52,612 nucleotides of DNA from Verrucolacustris sp044348085 (GTDB lineage Bacteria; Verrucomicrobiota; Verrucomicrobiia; Methylacidiphilales; Verrucolacustridaceae). Within the stretch, counting starts at the first letter, position 1. Every line of letters starts with the position of its first letter. Below the pieces are notes generated by a model that made no database searches, was not told the DNA's origin, and worked only from the letters and a program-made list of their open reading frames with translations. The stretch is taken from assembly GCA_044348085.1 (NCBI GenBank), contig JBIKTM010000012.1, positions 1-52,612 on the forward strand, in the 5' to 3' direction. Below are positions 1 through 7,720 of this stretch, one piece after another. The translations under genes and the position numbers were made by a program.

Positions 1-239
1 TCGGCGGCGCAGTCGATGACCCAGTCGACCTTTGGAATTTTGGCAAGATCTGCAGGACGCCGGATGTCGCCCTCCACCATTCTAACGCCTAGGGATTTGA
101 GATTGGGGAGATTGGCGCGACTGCCTTCCCGCAAAAAGTTATCCAAGCCCCAGATTTCGATTCCGGGGAGGACGGACGGTAGCTCTCGAGCCAAGCAGGA
201 GCCGACAAAGCCACAGGCCCCTGTGATAAGAATCTTCAC
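1..239 (-). CDS. NAD-dependent sugar epimerase/dehydratase, N-terminal part (cut by window edge)
   Basis: Only the first 79 or so codons are inside the window; the gene continues leftward. The reverse-strand translation starts V/M-K-I-L-I-T-G-A-C-G-F-V-G-S, the glycine-rich Rossmann NAD(P)-binding motif of the short-chain epimerase family, and continues with an acidic dinucleotide-contact region (GLDNF) and VEGDIRRP, as in UDP/CDP-sugar epimerases. The start is GTG at 237-239, overlapping the TGA stop of the upstream epimerase gene as GTGA, so the two are almost certainly translated together. With its neighbour it probably makes a modified nucleotide sugar. Substrate cannot be told from this fragment. 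Confidence 0.82.
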   Translation of the reverse strand, partial: MKILITGACGFVGSCLARELPSVLPGIEIWGLDNFLREGSRANLPNLKSLGVRMVEGDIRRPADLAKIPKVDWVIDCAA

Positions 240-1279
240 CGAGCTTTCCAGGCTTGGACAATTTCGGAAAAGATGTCATCGAGGCTCTTGGTTAGATCCC
301 AAGAAGGATAGTGAGAGCGCATTTTGGAGAGATCGGAAATGTAGCAGATGTGGTCCCCTTCCCGGTTTTTATCGACGTAGGTGGAGAGCATTTTCTTGCC
401 CGTAAGTTTTTCGACCCGAGCAAAGGCTTCCATGATGGAGCAGCTGTTGGCTCGGCCTCCGCCGAGGTTATAGATCTCGCCCGAGCGTGGCTTTTCAAGA
501 AATGCGGCGATAAAGCGTGCCACATCCAGCGAGTGGATGTTGTCCCGGACCTGCTTGCCCTTATATCCGTACACGTTGTAGGTCTTGCCCTCGAGATTGC
601 ATTTCACGAGGTAGGAGAGAAAGCCGTGGAGCTCGACCCCGCTATGGTTGGGGCCGGTGAGACAACCTCCGCGGAGGCAGCAGGTTTTCATTCCGAAGTA
701 GCGACCATACTCTTGGACCATGATATCGGCGGCGACTTTTGAAGCACCGAACAGGGAGTGTTTGCTGGCGTCGATGGAGAAGGTTTCAGTGATGCCGTTG
801 GCATAGGTGGGGTCGTCGTAGTCCCAACGGGTTTCCAGCTCTTTCAGTCGAATCGAGTTTGGCTTGTCCCCATAGACCTTGTTGGTCGACATATGGACGA
901 AGGGGCTGCTGATGCAGGATCGGCGGGTGGCTTCGAGAAGGTTGAGGGTGCCAACTGCGTTGACGTCGAAGTCATCAAAAGGTCGAGAGGCGGCAAGGTC
1001 GTGGCTGGGTTGGGCGGCGGTGTGGACGATCGCGGTGGGTTTGAGTTTTTCGATGAAGGCAAGGACCGAGGAGCGGTCCCGAATATCGAGCTCATGATGA
1101 CGGAAGGAGGGGAAGGCCTTGGCGAGGCGGTGTTGGTTCCAGCGGGTGTCGCCGCCTGGGCCAAAGAAGTCGGCCCGTTGGTTATTGTCGACCCCATGAA
1201 CCTCTTCGCCACGGGAGGCAAAGAAGGAAACCACTTCAGATCCAATCAGGCCAGAGGAGCCGGTTACGAGGAGCTTCAC
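236..1279 (-). CDS. NAD-dependent epimerase, CDP-paratose 2-epimerase-like
   Basis: A 347-residue extended short-chain dehydrogenase/epimerase. The N-terminal motif TGSSGLIGSEV binds NAD. The run STNKVYGD (about residue 132), the later catalytic-region SKVAAD and the GKQVRDNIHSLD segment (about 240) resemble CDP-paratose/CDP-tyvelose 2-epimerases more than UDP-galactose 4-epimerases. It would act in the cytoplasm on a nucleotide sugar destined for a surface polysaccharide. The start is GTG at 1277-1279. The stop overlaps the next epimerase gene by GTGA. Exact substrate is inferred; another 4- or 2-epimerase is possible. Confidence 0.8.
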   Translation of the reverse strand: MKLLVTGSSGLIGSEVVSFFASRGEEVHGVDNNQRADFFGPGGDTRWNQHRLAKAFPSFRHHELDIRDRSSVLAFIEKLKPTAIVHTAAQPSHDLAASRPFDDFDVNAVGTLNLLEATRRSCISSPFVHMSTNKVYGDKPNSIRLKELETRWDYDDPTYANGITETFSIDASKHSLFGASKVAADIMVQEYGRYFGMKTCCLRGGCLTGPNHSGVELHGFLSYLVKCNLEGKTYNVYGYKGKQVRDNIHSLDVARFIAAFLEKPRSGEIYNLGGGRANSCSIMEAFARVEKLTGKKMLSTYVDKNREGDHICYISDLSKMRSHYPSWDLTKSLDDIFSEIVQAWKAR

Positions 1280-1422
1280 GCTTATAATTTATGGGTGAGA
1301 TAGGTGGGGGGAGGGAAGGGGATTTTTGGCCCTGCTACTTGCCTCACGCCAAGGTCGCTAAGGACGCCGAGGACTAATGCGAATTTAGAAGAATTACAAA
1401 TGTACGAAAGTACGAATGTGGT

Positions 1423-1514
1423 GGTAGGGCCGATGGTCTCCATCGGCCGATAGAGCGATTTAGGCTTGAGTGGTTGAGTGATCCAATCGGCTGACCGAGA
1501 CGGTCAGCCCTACC
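1423..1514. repeat. Nested palindromic (REP-like) element in intergenic region
   Basis: Outer inverted arms GGTAGGGC (1423-1430) and GCCCTACC (1507-1514) enclose two perfect hairpins: GCCGATGG/CCATCGGC with a 3-base loop (1429-1447) and GGCTGACC/GGTCAGCC with a 5-base loop (1489-1509). It occupies most of the gap of about 290 bp between the divergent epimerase genes. No open frame of interest lies there. Its GGTAGGGC ends recall the GGCCCTAC starts of the elements further right. Confidence 0.8.
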
Positions 1515-1581
1515 GGAGTTTGAAGGTAGAGGCTTGAAAAATTCAGAAGGGGGGATAAGGATGCTCAATGACAAAGACTGC

Positions 1582-1690
1582 ACATCCTAAAGCGAACATT
1601 CTAGTGGCGGGTGCCCATCCTTCGCCAAGGCTTCGGAGGGCTGAGTAACCCAATGAAACATCCTAGATCTAACATTCTAGTAGCGGGCGC
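1582..1690. repeat. Duplicated 5' gene end flanking a small palindromic element
   Basis: A 33-bp segment at 1582-1614 recurs at 1658-1690 with 28 of 33 bases identical. The right copy encodes the start of the GDP-mannose epimerase (HPRSNILVAGA). The left copy follows its own ATG at 1568 and encodes nearly the same peptide (HPKANILVAGA) before hitting a stop at 1646. Between them lies CCTTCGCCAAGGCTTCGGAGG, which can form a hairpin. The left copy looks like a relic start, displaced when the element was inserted. Confidence 0.8.
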
Positions 1691-2627
1691 AGGGGGGTTT
1701 ATCGGGGGACATTTGGTGGCCTACTTGCGCAAGCAGGGGATCAAGAATATCCGAGCTGTGGATATCAAGCCTTTTGGGGAATGGTACCAGAGGTTTGAGG
1801 ATGTGGAGAATCTATCCCTGAATTTAGGGGAGCTCCCAGCGTGTCATCAGGCGGTGAAGGGGATGGAGTGGGTTTATAATTTAGCGGCAGATATGGGCGG
1901 CATGGGCTTTATCGAGTTGCACAAAGCGGAGTGTATGTTGACGGTTCTGATTAATACTCATCTGCTGATGGCCTCGCGGGATGCCAAGGTGAAGCGGCTC
2001 TTTTATGCCTCGTCGGCCTGTGTTTACGCAGCAGATAAGCAGACGACGACGGAGAATCCCGGGTTGAGGGAGGCGGACGCGTATCCTGCCATGCCTGAGG
2101 ACGGTTATGGATGGGAAAAGTTATTTAGTGAAAGGATGTGTCGTCATTTCCGGGAGGATTACAAGTTGGAGACGAGGGTGGTGCGCTATCACAATGTGTA
2201 CGGACCGAACGGGACCTATGATGGCGGCAGAGAAAAGGCGCCGGCGGCGATTTGCAGAAAGGTGATTGAGGCGCAGAAAAATAAAAGCGGGGAAATTGAG
2301 ATTTGGGGGGATGGAGAGCAGACGCGGAGTTTCATGTACATCGATGACTGCATCAAGGGCTCGACCGAAATTATGGAGAGCGAGATTCGGGAGCCGATTA
2401 ACCTGGGCAGTGCCGAGATGGTTTCGATCAATCAGCTGGTGGATATTGCGGAGGGAATTGCGGGGGTGAAGTTAAAGCGGAAGTATAATTTGGGAGCACC
2501 CAAAGGAGTCAGGGGAAGGAGTAGTGATAATACATTGATCAAAAAGCTGATGGGTTGGGAGCCGGGCACCAAGCTGAAGGATGGATTGGCGAAGACGTAC
2601 AAGTGGATTGAGGGAGAGATGCGGTAG
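1653..2627 (+). CDS. GDP-mannose 3,5-epimerase homologue
   Basis: A 324-residue NAD-dependent epimerase with strong similarity to plant-type GDP-mannose 3',5'-epimerase: AADMGGMGFI, SSACVY with the acid/base cysteine (about C122), YGWEK (Y152, K156), GGREKAP with the second active-site lysine (about K195), GDGEQTRSF, and GVRGRSSDN near the end. The family turns GDP-mannose into GDP-L-galactose/GDP-L-gulose. Here the product most likely feeds an exopolysaccharide. The chosen ATG at 1653 gives the family N-terminus; an upstream in-frame extension to 1611 would be repeat-derived. An older start at 1568 is frame-disrupted (see the repeat entry). Confidence 0.88.
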   Translation: MKHPRSNILVAGAGGFIGGHLVAYLRKQGIKNIRAVDIKPFGEWYQRFEDVENLSLNLGELPACHQAVKGMEWVYNLAADMGGMGFIELHKAECMLTVLINTHLLMASRDAKVKRLFYASSACVYAADKQTTTENPGLREADAYPAMPEDGYGWEKLFSERMCRHFREDYKLETRVVRYHNVYGPNGTYDGGREKAPAAICRKVIEAQKNKSGEIEIWGDGEQTRSFMYIDDCIKGSTEIMESEIREPINLGSAEMVSINQLVDIAEGIAGVKLKRKYNLGAPKGVRGRSSDNTLIKKLMGWEPGTKLKDGLAKTYKWIEGEMR

Positions 2628-2667
2628 GGGGGGATTAGGGGCTCAGGGATTAAGGGGTTAGGGGGAT

Positions 2668-2760
2668 GGGCCCTACTCCGCTCACTCTCGGCATGCTCGC
2701 TAAGCAACGCAGGGCGCCCGCAACGGGCGGGTTGAAGCTGGCTCAGGGGCGCGAGGCGAG
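2668..2760. repeat. Palindromic repeat element upstream of glycosyltransferase fusion
   Basis: The segment begins GGCCCTACTCCGCTC and contains CTCGGC..GCTCGCT and the GCGCCCGC/GCGGGC-type inverted bases. The same start and internal words recur at 4758 and 5389, so it is a diverged member of the same dispersed family. It is an open frame by chance and would wrongly extend the next protein by about 36 residues if the first ATG (2666) were used. Confidence 0.65.
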
Positions 2761-2773
2761 GCAAAATAGAATC

Positions 2774-4672
2774 ATGGCGATGGAGAGCAAGCGAGTGGAG
2801 GTGTTGGGACTGGGGTTGCAGGCAACCGATTACGCGGGCGGAGTAAAATTGTTGCAGGAGTTGGCTCAACTGGAAAAGCCAGGAATGGTGGCCGCCTGTA
2901 ACACTCACTTGGTGGCGTTGGCCCGACATCAGCCTGATTATGGAAGGGTTCTGGCTGAGTTTGATCTGCTTCTCCCCGACGGAATGCCCCTGATCTGGTC
3001 GATGCGACGAAAAGGAGCGGATCTGAAGGATCGGGTCTACGGCCCATACTTCATGCTGGAGGCACTGAAGAGATTGCCGCGACCTTGGAAGCACTTCTTT
3101 TTTGGCGGAACGGAAAGCTGCCTACAGGCTTTGTCGGCTGCGGTGCGGCAGGCTCAACCCGATGTAGACATTGCGGGGACTCTGTCTCCGCCGTTTCGGG
3201 CTTGGACAGAAAAAGATGAGGAGGATTTTGCAAAGACCATAGCGAAGTCAGGAGCCGACTTTGTCTGGGTCGCTTTGGGGGGAGATCGTCAGGAGCGGTG
3301 GATTGAAAAGAATCTGCGGCGACATAAAAAAGGGGTTTTCTTGGCGGTAGGGGATGCGTTTGAACTTTTGGCGGGAAGAAGGGCTTTTGCCCCTCGATGG
3401 ATGCAGAAGGCGGGACTGACTTGGCTGTACCGATTGTGGCAGGAGCCGAGGCGCTTGTTTCCCCGCTACTTTAAATATAACAGCCTGTTTCTTTACTACA
3501 CCTTGCTGGATCGAGTGCTAGGAGTTACTCCAAAACCGTCGGACGGACCAAGACCCGGAAAAACAAGAATCGCATTTTTGGGATGTCGTGGAGTGCCCGC
3601 ACGGTATTCGGGGTTTGAGACGTTGGTGGAGGAGTTGGGGGCGAGGCTGGCCGAAAGGGGTCATGCCGTGACGGTTTACAATCGTTCGCACCTGTATCCG
3701 GATCGTCCAAAAGAGGTGAGAGGGATGAAGGTCGCCTACCTGCCCAGCTTGAGGACGAAGAGCACGGAGACGATCACGCACACGTTGCTCGCGGTAATTC
3801 ATGCAGCCGTGCGAAAGTTCGACGTGGTGTATCTGTGCGGGGTCGGCAACTCGATTTTGGCAGGCATCCTAAAACTGGCGGGCAGTCGGGTAATCGTGAA
3901 TGTGGACGGGGACGATTTTCGAAGGCAGAAGTGGCATCCTTTGGCCCGTGCATGGTTGAAGTGGAGCGAGTTGTGGGCGACGAAGTTGAGCGATGTGGTG
4001 ATCGCGGACAATCAAACGGTGGTGGAGAGGTATCGGAGGGATTATGGTTTTGAGGCCACGTACCTTTCGTACGGAACTCCTGAAAAACCGAAGGACGTAG
4101 GGAAGGGGGCGCTAGAGATGTTTGGGCTGAAAGCGGGGGAGTATGTGTTGTACGTGGGGAGGTTGACCCCCGAAAATCTAGTAGATCTGCTGGTGCGTGC
4201 GTATGGAAAGGTGAAGGGAGATTGGCCGTGCGTGGTCGTGGGGCCGGCGGGGTACGAGGTGGAGTATGGAATCAAACTCCATAGGTTGGCGGGGCCCAGG
4301 GTAAAGTTGGTGGGACCTATGTATGGGAAGGGTTATGAGGAGTTGAGCTCAAACTGCGGAATTTTTGTTTTGCCTGGAGTGGTGGAGGCGACGCGGTTGG
4401 TGCTGTTGGACCAGATGGGATTTGGAAGTGCGATCGTCTATCACGACTGTCCGGCAACGCGGGAAGTGATCGGGGAGGCGGGGTTGGCATTCGGTGGCGT
4501 AGATCCCGAAAAAGATCTGGCGGAGAAGTTGAATGGGCTGATCGGGAGTTCTGGAGAGAGGGAAAGATTAAGGAAGGCTGCGCGAGAGAGAGCGGAGAAA
4601 ATTTATAGCTGGGAGAAGGTGACGGATCGGTATGAGGAGATTTTGAAGGAGCTGGCGCCGACGAAGAAGTAG
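2774..4672 (+). CDS. WecG/TagA/CpsF glycosyltransferase fused to GT4 glycosyltransferase
   Basis: A 632-residue two-domain protein. Residues 1-250 are a GT26 (WecG/TagA/CpsF) domain: NTH (43-45), LLPDGMPLIW with the likely catalytic Asp (about 69), and WVALGGDRQERW followed by the FLAVGDAFELLAG core. From about 262 a second enzyme starts with TRIAFLGCRGVPARYSGFETL, the N-terminus of DUF1972/GT4 rhamnosyltransferase-like proteins, and ends with the GT4 nucleotide-sugar region (YVGRLTPEN, then a PGVVEATRLVLLDQMGFG-type motif). GT26 enzymes add the second sugar to a lipid-linked primer, so one polypeptide may carry out two consecutive early steps in glycan assembly. ATG 2774 is preferred because the earlier codons are repeat DNA. 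Confidence 0.87.
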   Translation: MAMESKRVEVLGLGLQATDYAGGVKLLQELAQLEKPGMVAACNTHLVALARHQPDYGRVLAEFDLLLPDGMPLIWSMRRKGADLKDRVYGPYFMLEALKRLPRPWKHFFFGGTESCLQALSAAVRQAQPDVDIAGTLSPPFRAWTEKDEEDFAKTIAKSGADFVWVALGGDRQERWIEKNLRRHKKGVFLAVGDAFELLAGRRAFAPRWMQKAGLTWLYRLWQEPRRLFPRYFKYNSLFLYYTLLDRVLGVTPKPSDGPRPGKTRIAFLGCRGVPARYSGFETLVEELGARLAERGHAVTVYNRSHLYPDRPKEVRGMKVAYLPSLRTKSTETITHTLLAVIHAAVRKFDVVYLCGVGNSILAGILKLAGSRVIVNVDGDDFRRQKWHPLARAWLKWSELWATKLSDVVIADNQTVVERYRRDYGFEATYLSYGTPEKPKDVGKGALEMFGLKAGEYVLYVGRLTPENLVDLLVRAYGKVKGDWPCVVVGPAGYEVEYGIKLHRLAGPRVKLVGPMYGKGYEELSSNCGIFVLPGVVEATRLVLLDQMGFGSAIVYHDCPATREVIGEAGLAFGGVDPEKDLAEKLNGLIGSSGERERLRKAARERAEKIYSWEKVTDRYEEILKELAPTKK

Positions 4673-4757
4673 GGGAGAAAAAGATTTCGGAATTCGGAAT
4701 TCGGAATTTGGAAATCGAAAACAGAAGGGAGAGTTGGGCGCGACGGATTAAGGGAGG

Positions 4758-4874
4758 GCCCTACTACGCTCAGTCTCGGCGGGCTCGCTGAGCTTGGCCC
4801 CCTCGGACCTGCCCCCGCCTATCCTGGGCACTCGCTCCGCGATGGGGTGACGTTCCGCTTTCGCGGGGAGATTC
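4758..4874. repeat. Dispersed repeat, left copy of an 82-bp direct repeat
   Basis: Starts GGCCCTACTACGCTC. Positions 4793-4874 match 5428-5508 at 79 of 82 positions, with one single-base indel. The pair flanks the RmlC-like gene in direct orientation. No coding role is apparent. Confidence 0.85.
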
Positions 4875-4885
4875 GCAGGGTTAGA

Positions 4886-5341
4886 CTAGCGGAATTCGGT
4901 GTCCCAGTTGAATCCGATTTTTGGATCGTTCCAAGGGCGGCGTACTTCGTCGGGATTTTTGCGGTTGTAGGGCTCGGACGGGAGGTTGATGAGAAGGACT
5001 TCATTGGAGGAGATGGCTTTGAAGCCGTGGAATATTCCTGGGGGAATCTGGATGAGGACGCGGTTGTGTTCTCCTGCAACGATGCTGTGGGTCTTGCCGT
5101 GGGTGGGGCTTTTGGGTCGGGAATCGTAGAAGCCGATTTTGGCCATTCCGTGAATGATGGACATGCAGTCGGTCTGTTTTTCGTGTGCGTGCCAGGCTTT
5201 GATGATGCCCGGATAGATGGAGCTGAAGTAGGCTTGGCCGAAGCCAGCAAAGTGGGGGTCGTCTTTGCGGAGGATCTCCATGACGCGGCCGCGATCGTCG
5301 CAGTGTTGCGTGAGGGGCAGGAATTTGAGGCCATCGAGCAT
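4886..5341 (-). CDS. RmlC-like cupin, dTDP-4-dehydrorhamnose 3,5-epimerase family
   Basis: A 151-residue protein with the RmlC jelly-roll order: DDRGRVMEIL near the start, AYFSSIYPGIIKAWHAH (about 38-54) corresponding to the active-site His loop, MAKIGFYDSR, VLIQIPPGIFHGFKAIS, then NLPSEPYN and the terminal FNWDTEF. RmlC enzymes epimerise C3 and C5 of 4-keto-6-deoxy sugars. It is shorter than typical RmlC (about 180 residues), and the motif is KAWHAH rather than RGLHYQ, so it may be a related 4-keto-sugar epimerase or isomerase. It stands alone on the minus strand, bracketed by two nearly identical repeats. Confidence 0.8.
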   Translation of the reverse strand: MLDGLKFLPLTQHCDDRGRVMEILRKDDPHFAGFGQAYFSSIYPGIIKAWHAHEKQTDCMSIIHGMAKIGFYDSRPKSPTHGKTHSIVAGEHNRVLIQIPPGIFHGFKAISSNEVLLINLPSEPYNRKNPDEVRRPWNDPKIGFNWDTEFR

Positions 5342-5388
5342 GAGTCGAGTATGGAAGATTGGCGTTAGGTTGAAAGATTAAGATGTGG

Positions 5389-5508
5389 GGCCCTACTACG
5401 CTCCGAGCCTCGCAGACTCGGGCAGGGCTTGGCCCCCTCGAACCTGCCCCGCCTATCCTGGGCACTCGCTCCGCGATGGGGTGACGTTCCGCTTTCGCGG
5501 GGGGATTC
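5389..5508. repeat. Dispersed repeat, right copy of the 82-bp direct repeat
   Basis: Begins GGCCCTACTACGCTC as at 4758. The part 5428-5508 is nearly identical to 4793-4874. The intervening stretch, CTCGCAGACTCGGG, is shared instead with the element inside the GT2 gene at 5754, showing that members of this family are mosaics. It is followed by AGGGCGCCCGGGGCGGGCGG, similar to bases near 2725. Confidence 0.85.
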
Positions 5509-5534
5509 AAAGGGCGCCCGGGGCGGGCGGAAAA

Positions 5535-6488
5535 TTAGGGCCTTGGAGCGAAGCCGAGCAGACCTAGGGCGTAGCGACGTATGATTTCTAGAATATTGGC
5601 TGGGTTGAAACCAAAGGTTTTGAGAAAGCGGCGGGCGTTACCCGGAAGGTAGAGGGGGAGGTGGCGAGGACGAGGAGAGGTAACGCAAGTGAACGCAAGG
5701 TTTTGCAAAAGTATTCCGAACTTCTTGTGGTGGGCGGATTGATCTTGGGTCGGACGGCCCTCCTTCGCTCCTAATCTCGCAGACTCGGGAGGAGCTTCAG
5801 AGGGCGACCGCGAGGCGGCCGGAGGAGCGTGAATGACTGCAACGGAGGGCTCAGTCCAGGCGGGGGCGGCGGCGGAGAGGCGGAGTGAAAATTCAACGTC
5901 GTCGCCGTAGGCGATCATATCGGACCGAGGCGGGCCGGCACGAAGCCAAGTAGACCGATCGATAAGGAGGCAGGGGCCGATGCACCAGGCCATGGGGTAG
6001 CCCGAGGGTGCGAGTGCACGGGCGGCGGAAAGGTTTTGGCCCACGGCGCGAAAGGCGCGGGCGAGTGACCAAGAGACGGGTTCGGGAGCTTCTTGAAGTT
6101 TTCCTTCGGAATCGACGAGAAAAGGAGCGATCGAGCCGGCGGATTGCTTTTTCATGGAGGAGAGAAGGGTGGCGAGGTCGGAGGGGGAGAGGATGGCGTC
6201 GTCATCAACAATAAGAAGGTGAGTCATAGAGGGGAATTTTTCGATCGCGTGTTGGCCGGCTAGGGCCAGGCCGCCACCAAAGCCGAGGTTTTTTCCTGAA
6301 GAAAGGTAGTGAGATGGGAGAGGAGAATTTTTTACCGCGTCGGCGGTAGCGGAGTCAGGCCCGTTATCGCATATGACGGCGGAAGTTGGGCGAAGGGATT
6401 GAGAGGCGAGGGAGCTGAGAAGGCGGGTAAGGAGCGGGGCGCGGTGGCGGGTAGCGACAAGAGCCACGATAGATGGGGAGTTCTCCAC
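5535..6488 (-). CDS. GT2 family glycosyltransferase (rhamnosyl/galactofuranosyl-transferase-like)
   Basis: A 317-residue family-2 glycosyltransferase. The N-terminus SIVALVATRHRAPLLTRLLSSL, the NLGFGGGL motif (67-74) and the metal-binding VDDDA (94-98) fit the rhamnosyl/galactofuranosyl branch. GDDVEFSLRL (195-204) is the usual acceptor-site acidic motif. Residues 221-251 form a Ser/Pro/Ala-rich stretch that coincides with a palindromic element and looks like an insertion. The start is GTG at 6486-6488, only 6 bp from the divergent GT4 start chosen here. It probably adds a sugar in the exopolysaccharide pathway; donor and acceptor are unknown. Confidence 0.83.
   Translation of the reverse strand: MENSPSIVALVATRHRAPLLTRLLSSLASQSLRPTSAVICDNGPDSATADAVKNSPLPSHYLSSGKNLGFGGGLALAGQHAIEKFPSMTHLLIVDDDAILSPSDLATLLSSMKKQSAGSIAPFLVDSEGKLQEAPEPVSWSLARAFRAVGQNLSAARALAPSGYPMAWCIGPCLLIDRSTWLRAGPPRSDMIAYGDDVEFSLRLSAAAPAWTEPSVAVIHAPPAASRSPSEAPPESARLGAKEGRPTQDQSAHHKKFGILLQNLAFTCVTSPRPRHLPLYLPGNARRFLKTFGFNPANILEIIRRYALGLLGFAPRP
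5754..5822. repeat. Palindromic element inserted in-frame in the GT2 gene
   Basis: The segment GGCCCTCCTTCGCTCC...CTCGCAGACTCGGGAGG matches the intergenic element at 5389-5425. Read on the coding strand it gives a low-complexity peptide (about residues 221-251 of the GT2 enzyme) without breaking the frame. Confidence 0.7.
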
Positions 6489-6494
6489 AAGTCG

Positions 6495-7676
6495 ATGATG
6501 GAGGTTTTTAGGTTGGGTGGAAGTTTGATTGAGGAAAAAAGTGGAACTGGGCAGGGTGAGGGAGTGAGCGGGGAAAAAACGATTCGGGTCGCGCTGGACG
6601 CGACAGCGATTGGGCGCGGCAAGACGGGGAACGAGACGTATTTAAGGGGGTTGTTGGAGGGGTGGGGTCATGTACGGCCAGAGGGGATTGAGCTAACGCC
6701 GATCGTGAGTGAGCCCTCCGTCGCGCCTAACCCGCTTCGCGGAGGCGCTATGGAGGGTGGGCATGCTCAATCCAAGCAGATTGCGAAGTCGGGGTTCTTC
6801 AAAAGACATTTATGCGACCTGCCTCTGGCTCGGGCGGAGTTGAAAGCGGACTTGTATCACGGGGTGTACTGGATGAGGCCGTGGGAGAAAAGGCCTTATG
6901 TTCTCACGGTGCACGACATTTCCTTTGCGGTGCATCCGGAGTGGTTTCGTCCGGGTGAGGCGATGTTCTACACGAAAATGGTGCGGAGGGCGGCGGAGAG
7001 GGCGCGAAAGGTGATTACGGTGTCGGAGTTTTGTCGGGCAGAGATTATGGAGAGATGGGATTTGCCTGCGGATCAGGTGGAGGCGACGTATGAGGCGGCT
7101 AGGAGAGTCTATCGACCTGCAAAAAAGAAGATTTCGGGCCCCCCGACGCTTTTGTTTGTGAGCGCGATTCATCCGAGGAAAAACTTAGGGAGGTTGATTC
7201 GGGTATGGGAGAGATTGAGGGCGGGGCGATTTCCGGATCTCCGATTGCGGGTGGTGGGGCCGGCGGGGTGGTTGGCAGGCGAGGATTTGGGGGAGCTCAA
7301 AAAGGCCGTGGCAAAGGGAGGTGCGGTTTGGGAGGGTGCAAAAACTGAAGAGGAACTGCGGCAAGCATACTGCGAAAGCACGATGTTGGTTTATCCATCG
7401 CTTTATGAGGGGTTCGGGTTGCCACCGCTGGAGGCGATGGCGTGCGGATGTCCTGTGGCTTGTGCCAAGGCAGGGTCACTGCCTGAGGTGTGTGGAGGGG
7501 CGGCGGAGTATTTCGATCCACGGTCCGAAGAGGAGATGATGTCGGCTGTGGGGCTAGTTTTGGGGAGTGAGGAGAGGCGTGAGGGGTTACGCAAAGCAGG
7601 AATTGCGAGAGCGGCGGAGTTTTCTTGGGAAAGAATGGCAGAGGAGACGGGAGAAATCTATCGGAGGGTGGTGTAG
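6495..7676 (+). CDS. GT4 family glycosyltransferase (group 1)
   Basis: A GT-B retaining glycosyltransferase, 393 residues from this start. The N-terminal domain contains RVALDATAIGRGKTGNETYL and DLYHGVYWMRPW. The C-terminal donor-binding domain shows PTLLFVSAIHPRKNLGRLIRVW, then YPSLYEGFGLPPLEAMACGCPV, with the E-x7-E motif that contacts the nucleotide sugar. It is closest in character to mannosyl/rhamnosyl transferases of capsule or EPS clusters. GTG 6564 (VSGEKTIRVAL) is an equally credible start because the preceding 23 residues resemble no family sequence. Residues encoded by 6712-6770 derive from a palindromic repeat. Confidence 0.85.
   Translation: MMEVFRLGGSLIEEKSGTGQGEGVSGEKTIRVALDATAIGRGKTGNETYLRGLLEGWGHVRPEGIELTPIVSEPSVAPNPLRGGAMEGGHAQSKQIAKSGFFKRHLCDLPLARAELKADLYHGVYWMRPWEKRPYVLTVHDISFAVHPEWFRPGEAMFYTKMVRRAAERARKVITVSEFCRAEIMERWDLPADQVEATYEAARRVYRPAKKKISGPPTLLFVSAIHPRKNLGRLIRVWERLRAGRFPDLRLRVVGPAGWLAGEDLGELKKAVAKGGAVWEGAKTEEELRQAYCESTMLVYPSLYEGFGLPPLEAMACGCPVACAKAGSLPEVCGGAAEYFDPRSEEEMMSAVGLVLGSEERREGLRKAGIARAAEFSWERMAEETGEIYRRVV
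6712..6770. repeat. Palindromic element inserted in-frame in the GT4 gene
   Basis: GCCCTCCGT...ATGGAGGGTGGGC forms an inverted repeat around CCGCTTCGCGG. It encodes a peptide (PSVAPNPLRGGAMEGGHAQS) lying between two conserved parts of the GT4 N-domain, where related enzymes have a short loop. Confidence 0.6.
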
Positions 7677-7720
7677 GGGAGGTGGCTTGCGGTTTTAGGT
7701 GTTGAGGAATAGTTTTAGGC

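Noticed and set aside
16..405. 129-residue plus-strand frame at the left edge
   Set aside because: Antisense to two real epimerase genes that overlap by GTGA.
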